Positions 1 to 11,331 of a stretch of DNA of 64,000 nt are shown here, one piece after another. The notes below the pieces were generated by a model. It was not told where the DNA came from. It ran no database searches and was given only the letters and a program-made list of their open reading frames with translations. The stretch spans positions 153,660 to 217,659 of the forward strand of contig JAFJTR010000057.1 of NCBI GenBank assembly GCA_022559985.1. Reading direction: 5' to 3'. The stretch's first letter is position 1. The number at the start of each line of letters is the position of its first letter. The position numbers and the translations under genes are program-made. This DNA comes from Parastagonospora avenae f. sp. tritici 18332-5. Lineage: Eukaryota > Ascomycota > Dothideomycetes > Pleosporales > Phaeosphaeriaceae.

Positions 1-282
1 GTATATTACTAAATGTTTACAAGTAATTCAAGCAAGTCAAGTATACTGTTCTAAAGTACCAAGCAATCAAGCAAGTATGGGCGCCGCTCCTATTTTTCAT
101 CAAGCAAGCAAGCATGGCGGTCGATACTTGAGATACTTGCTTGTTGCAGAATGTGCCGAGAAGGGCGTACTTTACCAGTTTATACTCGCGATTGAGGAGT
201 CCTACCCTGACTACGCGCGAGTCATGCGACGCGACTTGCGCTCTAAGGGCAACCTCAAACTCGACTCAATGATATAGGAGAT
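1..282. other. repeat-flank sequence, no supported gene
   Basis: This stretch holds many short CAAGCAAG/CTTGCTTG and ACTTG motifs. The same motifs recur around 4975-5103 and just after 5629, so it is probably the edge of an old repeat. A 66-codon open frame at 77-277 has no motif I recognise. Confidence 0.4.
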
Positions 283-451
283 TGTTGGATGTGGGAGCAC
301 AGTGTAGATATGAAGGAGGAAGAAGGTTGTTGTATTGAGAGAGCGAAAGAGAGCGATTATATACACAACCAGATGAGTAATCAAGTGACTAACAGAGTCA
401 CGTGAGATACAGTTCACAGTGTACCGTGTGAACTGAGGTGCCGGGCTGACA
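283..451 (+). repeat. possible short LTR (TGTTGG...CTGACA)
   Basis: The segment opens with TGTTGG after a purine-rich stretch (ATAGGAGAT), contains TATATA near its middle, and ends in CTGACA. These are general features of Ty1/copia-type LTRs. The five bases before it (GAGAT) and after it (GATAT) match at four of five positions, which is weak support for a target duplication. A hairpin is visible with arms at 410-418 and 427-435. It could equally be a non-LTR repeat, since no internal element is preserved. Confidence 0.3.
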
Positions 452-514
452 GATATTAGATAGAAATGATGGTTGTTAATAATGATGTGTATTATCTTGT
501 CTTGTGTAGCTTTT

Positions 515-579
515 GCTACGTGTTCTGGTTTTGTTTGTGGTGTTACACCTGAGCTTTGTGTTACTTGACTATTCCTGGT
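515..579 (+). repeat. left arm of a 65-bp inverted repeat
   Basis: It is the reverse complement of 5942-6006 with three mismatches in 65 bp, all transitions. The two arms enclose both transposase relics and the solo LTR. They may be terminal repeats of one old element or two oppositely oriented copies of a short repeat. No target duplication was found. Confidence 0.75.
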
Positions 580-843
580 GTCAGATTAGTTCGAGGCTTT
601 GTGTGAGATTCAAGAGGTTCTTGATGATGTTGATGATTGACGTGATTGATTGTGTCGCTTCGTCTGATCTATGAACAGGTGGTTTTATCCCCCGCCCTTG
701 TGCGACCAGCTGCACAGTCCATTCCATGCATTGCTATTCTAGCCGAGCCTGTGTTACAGCCCAGCATCGCTCATATCTGACACTTTGCTCTATGAGGGTG
801 TCAGATAGCAGGTTTCGTGCAGGGTCGGACACGCCCAGTAAGC

Positions 844-2518
844 GTCAAGAACGTCAGCCAACAGAAAGTCAGCCCGCAACAATTTCTCCTCTGAGATCGC
901 TCAGCAGCCCGTCTCCGAGAGCTCGGTTACCCGTTTTGACAGCCCCCACAACATCGATCTCATCTCAAAATGGGCCACCGGACTTGACCGTACGCGTGTC
1001 CTAGCTGACTCTGAGGTCAAATATAGACTCTACTTTGATCTGCTGAACGGGAAGATAGAGGAGTACGATATTGAGCCGGGCAACACGTACATTATGGATG
1101 AGAAGGGCTTCTTGATGGGCCTCATTGGGAGAAGCAAAAGGATCTTCAGCCGGCGTCAATGGGATAAAAAAGAGATCAGGGCACCTCTACAAGATGGGTC
1201 ACGTGAGTTTTTGACGCTCATAGGTTGTTGTTGTGCAGATGGGAGCTGCTTGCCGCCCAGCCTCATATACGCTGCTGAAAACGGTGCAATACGATCATCT
1301 TGGGTGGATAATGTAAGCGTCAAGAAACACCAGGTTTTTATAACTTCAACACTAACAGGACGGAGCAATAATGACGTCGGTTTAGCCTGGTTGGAGCAGG
1401 TATTTGACCGCCATACGAAGGAGAAAGCGAGACGCGCAAGGAGCTATAGATTGCTCATCGTAGATGGCCATGGGAGTCATCCAACGATGAGTTTTATAAG
1501 CTATTGCGATCGCAACCGTATAATCCTCATGGTTTTTCCACCTCATTCGACCCACACGTTGCAACCGCTCGACGTCGTACTTTCCAAGCCGCTCTCACAA
1601 GTCTATACCCAACGCCTCACCACCCATCTCCATCGGGCTCAAGGGCTCATCTCCATCGCCAAAGGTGACTTTTTTGAGCTGTTTTGGGACGCCTGGGCGT
1701 CTGTTTTCAGCAGGGAAACGCTCATATCAGAGGCGTTTGAAACAACTGAAATTTGGCCCAAAAACCCCGACGTCGTGCTTAAGAGATTCACCAGAACACC
1801 CGAACGCTCACCCAGCCCATCAAGGCTCTCACCATGTGCTTGGATACAAACGGAGCGTTTAGTACGTACTGCAGTGAAGGATTCCCGGCAGGATCAGGCC
1901 AAAAAGTTGAGCCTTTCCCTTCATCAACTCTCTGTCCAAAACCAGCTATTACAGCATGAGAACATGGGTCTATACGAAGCTCTACAACACCAAAAGAAGC
2001 ATAAGAAGTTGAGCAAAGCGCTTCAACTTCAACAGCCCCAAGAGTTTCATAGTGGTGCTGTCTTTTGGTCTCCTCGAAAGGTCAGAGAGGCCTGTGCTAG
2101 GGAGAAGGTTAGAGCCAACGATGAGATGGAGGAGAAACTCCAAAAAGCCCGTCATAAGGAGTCACGTGAGGCTGCTAAACTCCAGCGTCAAATTGAGCTA
2201 CAGGACAGGCGTACAGAACGAGAGAGACTCAAGATGGCGAGAGAGAAGGAGAAGGCTGAAAAAGAGGCTGAACGCGAGCGTCAGAAACACCAACGAGACG
2301 CTGAAAAAGCTATACAATTGGCCCAAACGGGTAAGCGCAAAGCCTCAGGAGCACCCTCCCTGAGAAACGAGCGTAAGAAACGCGTTGGGGATGCTCCAAG
2401 TGGTGTTCAAGTTGCACATGCCCCATCTCCTCTACCAGCCCGGACGACGTCACGTTGGCGCAACGTCAAGCTTCCGAGCAAATATTGTTCGATAGCCCTG
2501 AGGTTCCTGCTCCTATGA
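844..2518 (+). pseudogene. pogo/Fot1-like DDE transposase relic
   Basis: The frame is open from just after a TAA near 841 to the stop at 2516-2518, but the first in-frame ATG is at 1094, so the N-terminal part has no start. Upstream of that ATG the frame reads as a degraded CENP-B-type DNA-binding region (SKWATGLDRTR). The DDE_1 catalytic region follows, with all three acidic residues visible: MDEKGF, VDGHGSH and LQPLD. The last two are separated by 35 residues. The C-terminus is a long basic, Glu/Arg-rich coiled coil. The N-terminal psq helix-turn-helix is missing and no terminal repeats were recognised, so this copy is probably dead although its catalytic core is intact. The family cuts and pastes at TA sites. 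It is related to, but clearly different from, the minus-strand relic beside it. Confidence 0.8.
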
Positions 2519-2775
2519 GCATGTACTTGGCTATCTAGCCTATTTGGGCTTAGCCTGTTTCCACCTCCATATGCTCCTACTCTGTACCGTAGCAAACACA
2601 ATACAGCAACTCATACAGTCCATCAAATATAAATAGTACAAAATGATTGCAAGGTTTTTTCTTACCTAACCACCAAATAATACCATAATAATAGCTATTG
2701 TACGCGTTGTTGTGGCCTCATTTTTGCGATCTCAGAGATGGTGTTCCACGTGCATTACCGTACACGCACGGGCAC

Positions 2776-4843
2776 GTTAACGGCCCGCGCACAAGAAGGG
2801 CCCATTTACCACCCACACAAATGAGGCTATTAAGCTTCAACACAACGTTGTATACAGAAAATATTTTGATATACCAGTAAATAGAGCCTTATGAACAATC
2901 TGTACTATCTGAATTTTGCTGGAAGCGTCTTAGTGCGGCCCGATTTGGTTGGGCGCAGAGGTGGTGCTCTCTTAGCTACACCACCTACTGCAGTAACTGT
3001 TCTACTATCACTACGCTTCTGCTTCTTCTTGGGCTTTGGTAGTAGTTTTAAACCTTTACGCTTGCCTGTTTGAGAAGTTTTGAGAGCATTCTGGAGGTCT
3101 CTTTCTTCTTTCCGAGGTAGATTTTCAGCCGCTTTGTCAACCATCTCCTTCACCTTCACCTCACGCTTTGCCTTAGCCGGCTCTTGCCTTGCTACTTTAT
3201 CCTTTTCAGCTAGAGCTTTAGTAGCTTTTTGAAGCTCTCGTTTGGTTTGATTAGATGCCTTTTAGGCTATCTTGACGTTGTCTTTCATGAGTAAATTTTG
3301 TCTCTCTTTCTTAAGCCGCTTTGGTGAGTACCATACAGCGTCAGTAGATTGCTTTTTGCTCCCTTTCACAAGCAGGCATCTACTACAGTTGATACGCTTA
3401 TTTAAGGTATTAAGTGATGCAATTAACTCCATGTTCTCATACCGTAGGAGCTTAAGTTCGGTGCTAGCCCGGTGAATTGCTCCCTCAAGCTGCTTAAACC
3501 GCTTATTAGTCCGTTCGTCGACTAATTGCTAAGCAACTGCTCAGTACGCTTCCAGTCAGCCGGTAAGAGGTAAAATACGTCCACTGGATCGGTCTGAGAA
3601 GGTGGTGTTCTTATATTGAACTTTTTGAGTACAACCGTCTGATCTTGTAGCCACATACTAGTAGCTGCAAAAGTAGCTTTGATGATCCTTTCGGACGCTA
3701 CAGCAGCCTAAGCTTGCTTAAACAATTTGTAGAAATCTGGATATTTCACTAGTAGAAGTTCCTGAGAGCGTTGTTGTTGCTGACGTAGTTGATGTAAATA
3801 CGCAGTTGAAAGTGGGCTGAAAATTCCCACATCAAGTAGCTGAAGGCTGTAGGTTGAATGGGATGGAAATTTCATGATCAGTATACGATTCTTAATAGCA
3901 TAGTCCAAGAATTGCATAGATATATGGCTGCTGTGGCCATCCATAATGAGTAATCGCCATGCTCTTCTTGCTTTCGCTATCGTCCAGTCGTTGAAGCGCT
4001 GAATATACGCCATACCAAGTGGTATATTGTCCAACCGTTCGGAGATAAGCTTACTAGAATGTCCTCTGCATCGGCCGGTATATCCTGCACCCAATTCGAC
4101 CAAATAGCCCCATGCTTGCCTTGGTAAATAAGACACGTTGGTAGCTTCGTCCCATCTCCGCAGATAGTGGGCGAGATGGTAGCCCACTCTCTGTTACCGG
4201 CTTGAATAGGTGCATTGTCACCTTTGCTTTCATATACAGCCTTACTAAACACTCTGGTGGACTTGGCTTCAACTCTAATCATGAAGCCCTTCTTATCCAT
4301 ATTGTACGATAGACGCTGCTCTATCTTATATTCTGCTATCTTCTCATACAACAGATTAAAGTATAAGTCGTACTTCTTAATAGAATCGGCCTGGTGGCGT
4401 ATGCAGTCGATGCTGGGTCCCCATCGAGTAAATAACCCATCTTAGTTCCGGGTGAGGAAGTTGTCAATACAAGTATGAGAGACCTGTATGCCGCCTATCT
4501 CGCTGGCGAAATTTTGCATCATCTCTCTTGCAGGTGATAGATCTTTTAAACGAAGCTATACCAAGTATTCTATGAGTCTCCGCTCCTGTTGTGGGTGTAT
4601 AGCTCGCGATTCTGCAACACTGTCAGCTCCTGGGCGTGAGACGCCTCTCCATCTCCGGGATACTGCAGTGCGGCTGCAATTATAGATGTCGGCAACTTCC
4701 TGGTACATAAAAGATTCCACTCGATCACGCGATGTTAAAACTGCAACTGCTTTGTCAACAGCGTTCATATTGAATAAGATATCGTGGGTTGAGAGCGGTG
4801 GGTAGTCTGGTGATAGCGGTGTTCTTATGCGCGGGCCGTTAAC
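2776..4843 (-). mobile_element. pogo-like DNA transposon with terminal inverted repeats
   Basis: The ends are 2776-2791 (GTTAACGGCCCGCGCA) and its perfect reverse complement at 4828-4843. With one mismatch the match extends inward to 22 bp (2776-2797 and 4822-4843). The 2.07-kb size fits Fot1/pogo elements of fungi. The only coding content is one broken minus-strand transposase. The expected TA target duplication is not visible at either end, so the outermost bases have probably decayed. Confidence in the ends is high because the repeat brackets the transposase exactly. Confidence 0.85.
2905..4768 (-). pseudogene. broken pogo-type transposase
   Basis: Read from 4768 downward, a psq-type helix-turn-helix segment (EVADIYNCSRTAVSRRW) occupies 4556-4768. 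Part of the catalytic core with MDKKGF lies at 3977-4351. The rest, with IMDGHSSH and LQLLD, is in another frame at 3708-4187. A basic C-terminal tail lies at 2905-3159. The frame change falls near 4030, where the text should run on from SLSPNGWT to DNIPLGMAYIQRF. Several stops lie between 3160 and 3707. All three catalytic Asp residues remain recognisable, but no continuous protein can be made. It shares the tail motif KTSQTGKRK with the neighbouring relic. Confidence 0.8.
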
Positions 4844-5103
4844 TTACTGGGCGCGGGGCTTGGCTTGGCGTTAGCATCGTCGCGGGCGACTTCAGATGCC
4901 TGGACTGGAACACTAAAATCGGCGACCTCCACCAAATTGCCCAAAACGCCGCCTAGAACAACGCCGAATAAAACACCAAGCAAGTATCAATTAATTGCAA
5001 GTATCACAGATCTTATGCTTGTTTGCTTGGTAAAAAAATAGATCCATACCTGACTTGATTAACTTGAGAGTTTCAAGTAATACTTGCAGTTAATTGGTAC
5101 TTG

Positions 5104-5629
5104 TGTCGGATCATAGATATCAACGATATCTTAGCCACGCGATCGGGCGCACTGATCTCGGTCACGCGAGCAGCACTCAGACCAGACCTCCTGTCACGGT
5201 GACGTACCCTGACACCCCAGACTACTATACTCGACAGTACCACACTACACGGGTAGCTACTGTACTCTACAGTACTGCTCCGCAAAAGGCTCTGATCGTT
5301 GGCAACCGCAGAACCGCCGATGCGCCTCCTGACTATCTCCGCGTAGGCTTAGCGTCCGCGCTCGAGCCTTCCTCTGCTTGTATTCCTTTCTGCCTCCGCA
5401 CCTCGCTCTGTTCTGTACACAACGTCTTGTATTACACCTGAGACCTGTACTTAGTATAATAACAAGCTTCCCCTCAAGCTCTGACTTTCCTGCTCGTTGC
5501 CTCTCGTGACACCTCCTATATCTAGCTCTTCTATAGTTCTCCTTCGTATAACAATCAACCATCACTGAAAAGAATGCATTCCTAGTTACGTTATTTCTTT
5601 TCAGCACTAGTGCTAAGCCCCTGCCAACA
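5104..5629 (+). mobile_element. solo LTR, 526 bp, with 5-bp target duplication
   Basis: It begins TGTCGG and ends CCAACA, and is flanked directly by ACTTG on both sides (5099-5103 and 5630-5634). A perfect 5-bp duplication is what retroelement integration leaves, and absence of internal sequence indicates LTR-LTR recombination. A shorter copy lies at 13152-13384 and shares the start, the tract around CACGCGATC...GCGCACTGATCTC, and the end CATTCCTAGTTA...CCAACA. Orientation is arbitrary. Confidence 0.9.
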
Positions 5630-5941
5630 ACTTGCTTGTTTGTTGCGGAGTGTGGTGGTCCCTCTGGCGCTACTGTATGTTTTTATAGTAAGAGAAGTCT
5701 TCCATCTGCAATCGTAAAGTAAGGGAGAAGCAATTCTAAAGAACAGAACTTCTAAGGATAAGAACTAAAATTATGTTGAGCCTAAGGTGGACGCAGTAAC
5801 AGTCTATCAATTGCAGGTGGCCCAAGACTTAGCCATTCTACCGCTCTACTTAAGCTCAAACATTGAAATATACGTGTCAGATATGTCGCGTTTTCGATGA
5901 TTAGTGTCAGATAGCAGGTGTTGCACGTCATCATTTTCATG
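5630..5941. other. repeat-island spacer, no gene seen
   Basis: It starts with the ACTTG duplication of the solo LTR and contains two copies of GTGTCAGATA (5874-5883 and 5904-5913), a motif also found at 798-807 and, inverted, at 774-783. No coding sequence was recognised. Confidence 0.5.
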
Positions 5942-6006
5942 ACTAGGAATAGTCAAGTAACATAAAGCTCGGGTGTAACACCACAAACAAAACCAGAACA
6001 CGTAGC
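5942..6006 (-). repeat. right arm of the 65-bp inverted repeat
   Basis: It is the reverse complement of 515-579 with three transition differences. It lies 200 bp beyond the 3' end of the DUF2306 gene and marks the inner edge of the repeat island. Confidence 0.75.
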
Positions 6007-6205
6007 AGAAAACACAGAACGATAAATCAAGTCTTCACACTTCAACTCAGATCCATCTACTGGACACATTCAATCTAACAATACGATACTATACTACAAT
6101 TTCTTCAGGATAAATTTTGACGATGCTGGAGGGTACCTACGGAAGAGTTTGGACTTGATGCGGTTGCAAAGTGCAGGACATGTGAACTCCTCCGAATCAT
6201 CTTGC

Positions 6206-7372
6206 CTACTTCGCGGGAGTCCAAGCATCTGCGTCACCCCATCGATCCAAGACCGTACCCGCACTGCCAGGATTACGAAACCCAGCCTCCAGCTGCTTCT
6301 CATAGCTGACTTGACGAAGTCTTTTCGTTTCCTTGGGAGTCATTCGGAGGTACAGCTCCACACCGACTACGTGGAGGAACAAGCAAATCCATAGCTAGTT
6401 ACCGTACGTCAGAATTGATATTTTGCACAAAAATTAAGGATTTGAGTATCTTACCATTGTTCCAAAAGGCGCGACAGCGTTCGAGCCCAGTTCTTCCAAT
6501 TTTGCGGGGTTCTGTACTGCATGGACAGCTACACGTTTCCAGCGGTCCAGAGACCCGTCTGGCAGGAAGCATTCCTGGTAATCAGCCTTGGGAAAATCCA
6601 TTCCGAGATTGGTGTAAAGAAAACTGATCTCATCGCACATCCATACTAACCAATAGTTGCCAAAGCGCGAGATGACTTTGCCAGCAGCCAGGTTGATAAG
6701 ACGAGCCGTGATGGTGACACCCATGTAGAACATGGTACGTATCATCCAAGCGCGGTGTTGGTCAATTTGCTTTCGGCGGACGTTCCACCAAGCCATAAAA
6801 ATCCCAATAGTTGTGATAATACCCATCAACGTTTCAACTGCGTGGCTCGTGATTCTGTTGCCCCCCTGCTTGTGTGGAATGATGACAAACGCGGATGCAT
6901 TACTGATCAGACAGAGCAGTAGGACGATGTAGCCGTTGATGCGATGGAAGGTGATAAACTTGTGACGGATGACTGGCGTGAACTGAAACACCATGAGGAT
7001 GCCTGCAGGCAGTACGGATGCGAGATGTATGAGCATGCCCAAGCGGTAGTGTCCGAAGCCGAAATAGTACCAGTATCCTGGCACCAAGGCAAACTTTTCT
7101 TTGAAATGGCCGTCGTAGTCCAAGTCAGGAAGGCGAGAAAGGGAGAACCCCAGCATGCCGCCAGCGAAGATCACCCCTTGATTATGACTCAATACATCTC
7201 GCCCTATCAATCGGTAACGACAGCACTCACATAAGGGAAAGTTATATCCGTGGGAGAAGCCGAAGAATTGATGCACCTTGGCATACCTGGTCGCGTGCCC
7301 ACTGGGGCGTTCTCGTCTTTCAGACGTCGGGCTTGCCGTACTGACATCGCGGCTATCCTCTTTCTTCGACAT
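6206..7372 (-). CDS. DUF2306 multispanning membrane protein
   Basis: Three exons: 7231-7372, 6455-7176 and 6206-6394, giving 350 aa. The introns are 7177-7230 (54 nt, a multiple of three, so the unspliced frame stays open) and 6395-6454 (GTAAGA...CTAG). The start is the ATG of MSKKED; the frame remains open further upstream without an ATG. The protein has a polar N-terminus, then about six or seven hydrophobic segments. Histidines sit in the central bundle (IRHKFITFHRINGY), as usual in DUF2306 proteins. The last exon adds a final membrane segment and a cytosolic tail ending LDRWGDADAWTPAK, which resembles the conserved C-terminus of fungal members. Family function is unknown; the histidines suggest a b561-like haem or electron-transfer role, but this is inference. 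Confidence 0.85.
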
Positions 7373-8399
7373 GGCGACGGAACGTAGAAAGGGCACTATG
7401 AGTAACAATACTCGACCCAACCAACAAAACAAGAAGCGAGGTGGAGCAGCGTTCAGGCGGTCTCGAGAAGGTGAGGTCTATGAACGACACAGGCATTCGG
7501 GAGGGAGACTGCTTCGATATGTATATATAGACAATATTGCCATGAGATGGAAGCTTTTCGACCCTGATAATCGTGACTCAGGGTATCATGGCGTGATTGT
7601 CCATTATCTTGGCGGGCCTCGGGAACCATGTAGAAGTTGACAGCCATCCAACAGCTCCGCGCGTCCGCGGACGCCGATCTAAGGCGGTGAGATAATCAAA
7701 CGAATGATCGAAAATGTCGGTCTCATTTCAAAGCAGACCATACGATGGACAGATGCTCGCCGTGCACGTGCTTGGAACCGGAATCCCGACAGCCAAGGCC
7801 CCGAACCGAAAGGGCCCGTTTGACCAATACACAAGATCCGGTATCGAAGCATGCCGGAAATTATGCTACGGAGTGATTGGTCATGTCGGGATTTAGATTG
7901 AATCATGTTCGTTTTTGACAAGACCTTGAGATGTACAGCCATGCATCGAGCTGCAATGACAAAACAGACGTCTCCATGCGGCTACTTCCCGCGCTGAGCT
8001 GCAAGCTAATGCTGATCGTTCAAATTAACCTAGAGTTTTCTGGGCGACATTTTGATCCTGGATAGAACGAGTGGTGATTCGTTCTGCTGTTTGCGGAGTT
8101 TGACGGGGCGAGCGTCTGGTTGGTATAAGTTTGGATGAGTGAACAAATGCATGTGTGAAGAACGTAAATCCGTCCCGTAAAGTATCACAGGTCATAATAG
8201 CAGATGTTGGTGTCGATAGATTTAGTGTCAACGTGATTTTTGCATTAAAACTATGTAAAGAAAATACTCTCAGAGGGCTAGCCAAGGCCTGAAAGCTATA
8301 CATGACCAGCCCGAAGAGGGAAAGGAAGGATGTCCTGCTACACTACCCGCTCCAATCTTCACCAACAATATATCTTAGAATAGCTACGGATAGAACTTA
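7373..8399. other. intergenic region between two minus-strand genes
   Basis: No gene was recognised. It must contain the promoter of the DUF2306 gene and the 3' end of the MFS gene. Short open frames here lack motifs and plausible codon use. Confidence 0.5.
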
Positions 8400-10152
8400 T
8401 CAAGCCATGGCTACCGCCTGTCCACCACCCACCTTACGTAACTATACGACAGTTAGTACATCATGAACAAATATGATGGGGCTCGAGCGTACTTACTCCA
8501 AGGAAAGGTGAGAAAAGGGACGTGATACCACAAGCAACGATGATCATGATGTACAGATTACTCATGGCATCGACAATGGCGCTCGCAAGGAGCTTCTGGA
8601 CCTCTTCGGAGAAGCCCTTCCACTCAGCGCTGCTCGACCCAGCAAGTACCACGCGTGGGTCACCAGAAAAGGTTGATGGCAGAAGCGGGGCGATGTACTG
8701 AGCACCCATGTTCTGGAAGACGCTGCCACTCAGCGAGGGAAAAAACGTAATGCCAACGCACTGGACAAGGCTGATGACACCGATGGCATTGAAAATATCC
8801 TTGGCGTCGACAACGTCCGAGACGCACCCAAAGGCAGTAATGAAGAAGCAGCCGCCGCCGATGCCTAGCACAATGCTGTATCCATAGATTGCCGAGACGC
8901 TTGTGCTTACGTTGACAGTGTACATCAGGCCACCGCCGACAACGGCCAGGATCGAGCCAAAGAGGAACCACGGCATGTAGTAACCCCATTTAGACATGAA
9001 GAAGCCGTTGAGAATTGCAACAGTGCAAATCATGATGACAAAGGGCAGGAGTTTGATGGCGGCCTCCACGGGTGACTCACCCCTCGCGAACTGGAAGTAA
9101 AGCGGGAGGTAGTAGATAGGAATGTACACAGCCGATCCAGCGGAAAACGTGGCGAACTGCAAAATTCCCAATTTGAAGTTTCGGAGCAAGTGGCTGGGGT
9201 AGAGACGATTGTTCTTCTCGACGAAGGGATGGAATTTGTGCGTCAGGAAGAAGGCGATAGCCAGAACAACCACAAAGACCCAAAGAATGATCATGCTATG
9301 CGACTTCCATTCAAATAGGGTCCCACCGTAGGTGATAGCCATGAAGAAGGAAACGCACAATCCGGTCCAGACGCCCAGACCAAGCCAGTCAATCTGACTC
9401 ATTCTCTGTTTAGCAGTCTGCCCTTTGGCGAAATCGATGGAAGGCAAGATGAAGACCAGGATAGGCCCAGCGACCGCAAAGATAATAAGGTTGATGTAAA
9501 ACCCCCATCGCCATCCGAGGCTGCTTTCTGCGAATCCGCCACCAATGATTGGACCCAGGACGGTGCCGATTCCCCAGGTGGGAGAGATCAGAGAAATGTA
9601 CATAGGGCGCTCCTTGGGAGTGGTGACAACGCTGAAAAAGGTAATAGAGCCGACGTAGATACCGCAGCCGCCAATGCCAGCAATCATGCGTCCAACGATG
9701 AGAGAGTCCATTGTAGGTGAAGCACCGGATATGGCACTACCAATCTCAAAGCAGACTACGTAGCCGAAGTACAACCATTTGATGTCGAATATTGCGTACG
9801 TCGTAGACTGGATGAGCACCAGCGCAGTGGCCGGCAGGGCGTAGGCTGTGGCGAGCCATGGAAACTTTTGGAAGTTCCCATGAGATGCGATGATATTTGG
9901 CTGTATGTCTGCCACGACGGTGGTATCAAGGGCGTAAAGGAAGACGCAAGAGAGAACGGCGCCAACGGTCAAGACCCACTTGATGCCATGGATCTTGCGC
10001 TTGTATTCTGGCCCCGCATCCTCCGCTGCATCCTCCGTTATATCTCCAGTCTTTTCGGTAAGATCCACGGGGCTCCCAGAGCCTCTGGGTGATTCCGCTT
10101 TGCTGGTGGCCACACCGTCGTTGAGGGTGGATGTCGTTTCCTTCTCGCTCAT
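8400..10152 (-). CDS. MFS drug:H+ antiporter, DHA2-type exporter
   Basis: Two exons: 8497-10152 and 8400-8441, giving 565 aa. The last intron (8442-8496) has textbook signals: GTAAGT, TACTAAC and TATAG. Without it the protein would end 13 codons after the splice site in unrelated residues. An acidic cytosolic N-terminus of about 55 residues precedes roughly 14 hydrophobic segments. DHA2-like signatures are visible: LDTTVVADIQPNI in the first helix, GRMIAGIGGCGIYVGS, and WGIGTVLGPIIGGGF. The family exports toxins, drugs or secondary metabolites at the plasma membrane with proton exchange, and this one resembles fungal aflT-like pumps. It lies 15 kb from the PKS with unrelated genes between, so I do not assign it to that pathway. 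The substrate cannot be read from sequence. Confidence 0.9.
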
Positions 10153-11331
10153 CCTGAAGACGGTCGAATGACGAGTATGTGGGCGAAGATGAAGTAGCAG
10201 GACAAAATAGAAAAATGTAATCTCTCGACGATGGCGTCGCGATCGTGGTACTCAAGAGTGACGTGTTTCGACGTCTTGGTGGACGTAAGAGCTTTCCGCA
10301 AGCCGCAAGATGTGGAGGCACGGAGCAGCGGGAGAGATTTGGTGATTGTGATGGGGTGGTCACACTGTTTCCTTTATGTTTTTGCTTTGACTGGGAAGCA
10401 TTGTCCTGCTATGTGGCTGAAAAACCACTTTTCACGGTTGATTATATAACTTGACTCGAAGCCTGGCAGTGGGGACTGCGTGCTAAGATATGCAAGTGGG
10501 TGACCTCTCACCAACTATCGCGCCAATAGGGGATGTACGCATTGTCTCATGTCTGAGCTCATGATGGAATGCATGGGCATCGGGCAGTCGACAGGGACCT
10601 CGCTCCCAGCTACACAAGGGGAAGAAAGGGCGGGGGGGGACTAAACGGAGTTTCAGGAGTATTATTCAGCAATGCCAGAAGATTTGGATTGTCAATTAAC
10701 GGAACCAACATCTACTTTCGGCGTCTTAGCATGGGTGTCTTTGCACAATGCGAGCGTTTGAGGATAGTGGTTGATCGTCCCCACTAAAAACGGGAGGTCA
10801 GCCAGCTGCATTAGCGTGCTCGCTAAGTATCTTGGCAATGCAAATGGCTGACAAGGGGCCCGTGACGCCAAAACCCCTCTGAACAGTGGCATAGATTGAC
10901 AACTTTCATCCGATCAAAGTCGAAATACCTATCTCATATTACTAATCTGCGTGTACGGCCTCCTTTAGAACTTGCGGCTCGCAGCGCGGCATCTTGGCGG
11001 TTTTCGTGGAACTCACGGTGTCCGAAAGGGCCCCACCTCATCGGCACGGAAGGTTTCTGCACTCCCCTCTACGTCGGTTGGAGGATGAGGACCTGTACAC
11101 ACCGAGACGCAGATTTATCTTGCCTCGAGAGTGTCGAGATGGAATCAGTGATGCTGGGATTACTGATATTTAACGCGTGTGCCTTATGCTGCCATCGTTC
11201 TGAGATACACGATCATCCAACAGCCTGTCGGATTAATCGAAATCACCCGTTGGTTTGACACAACAATTCCTAGCACGTCGTCTTTTGATCAATACCCTTC
11301 AATCCTGCGATCAAGACGTACAACCTGCAAT
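10153..11331. other. divergent promoter region between MFS and SDR genes
   Basis: About 1.2 kb between two divergently transcribed genes, presumably holding both promoters. No coding sequence, RNA gene or clear repeat was recognised. Confidence 0.5.

Noticed and set aside
1..6100. A single giant captain-driven (Starship-type) or other large cargo element
   Set aside because: No tyrosine recombinase or element-specific gene is present. The content is explained by separate pogo relics, an LTR and short repeats.
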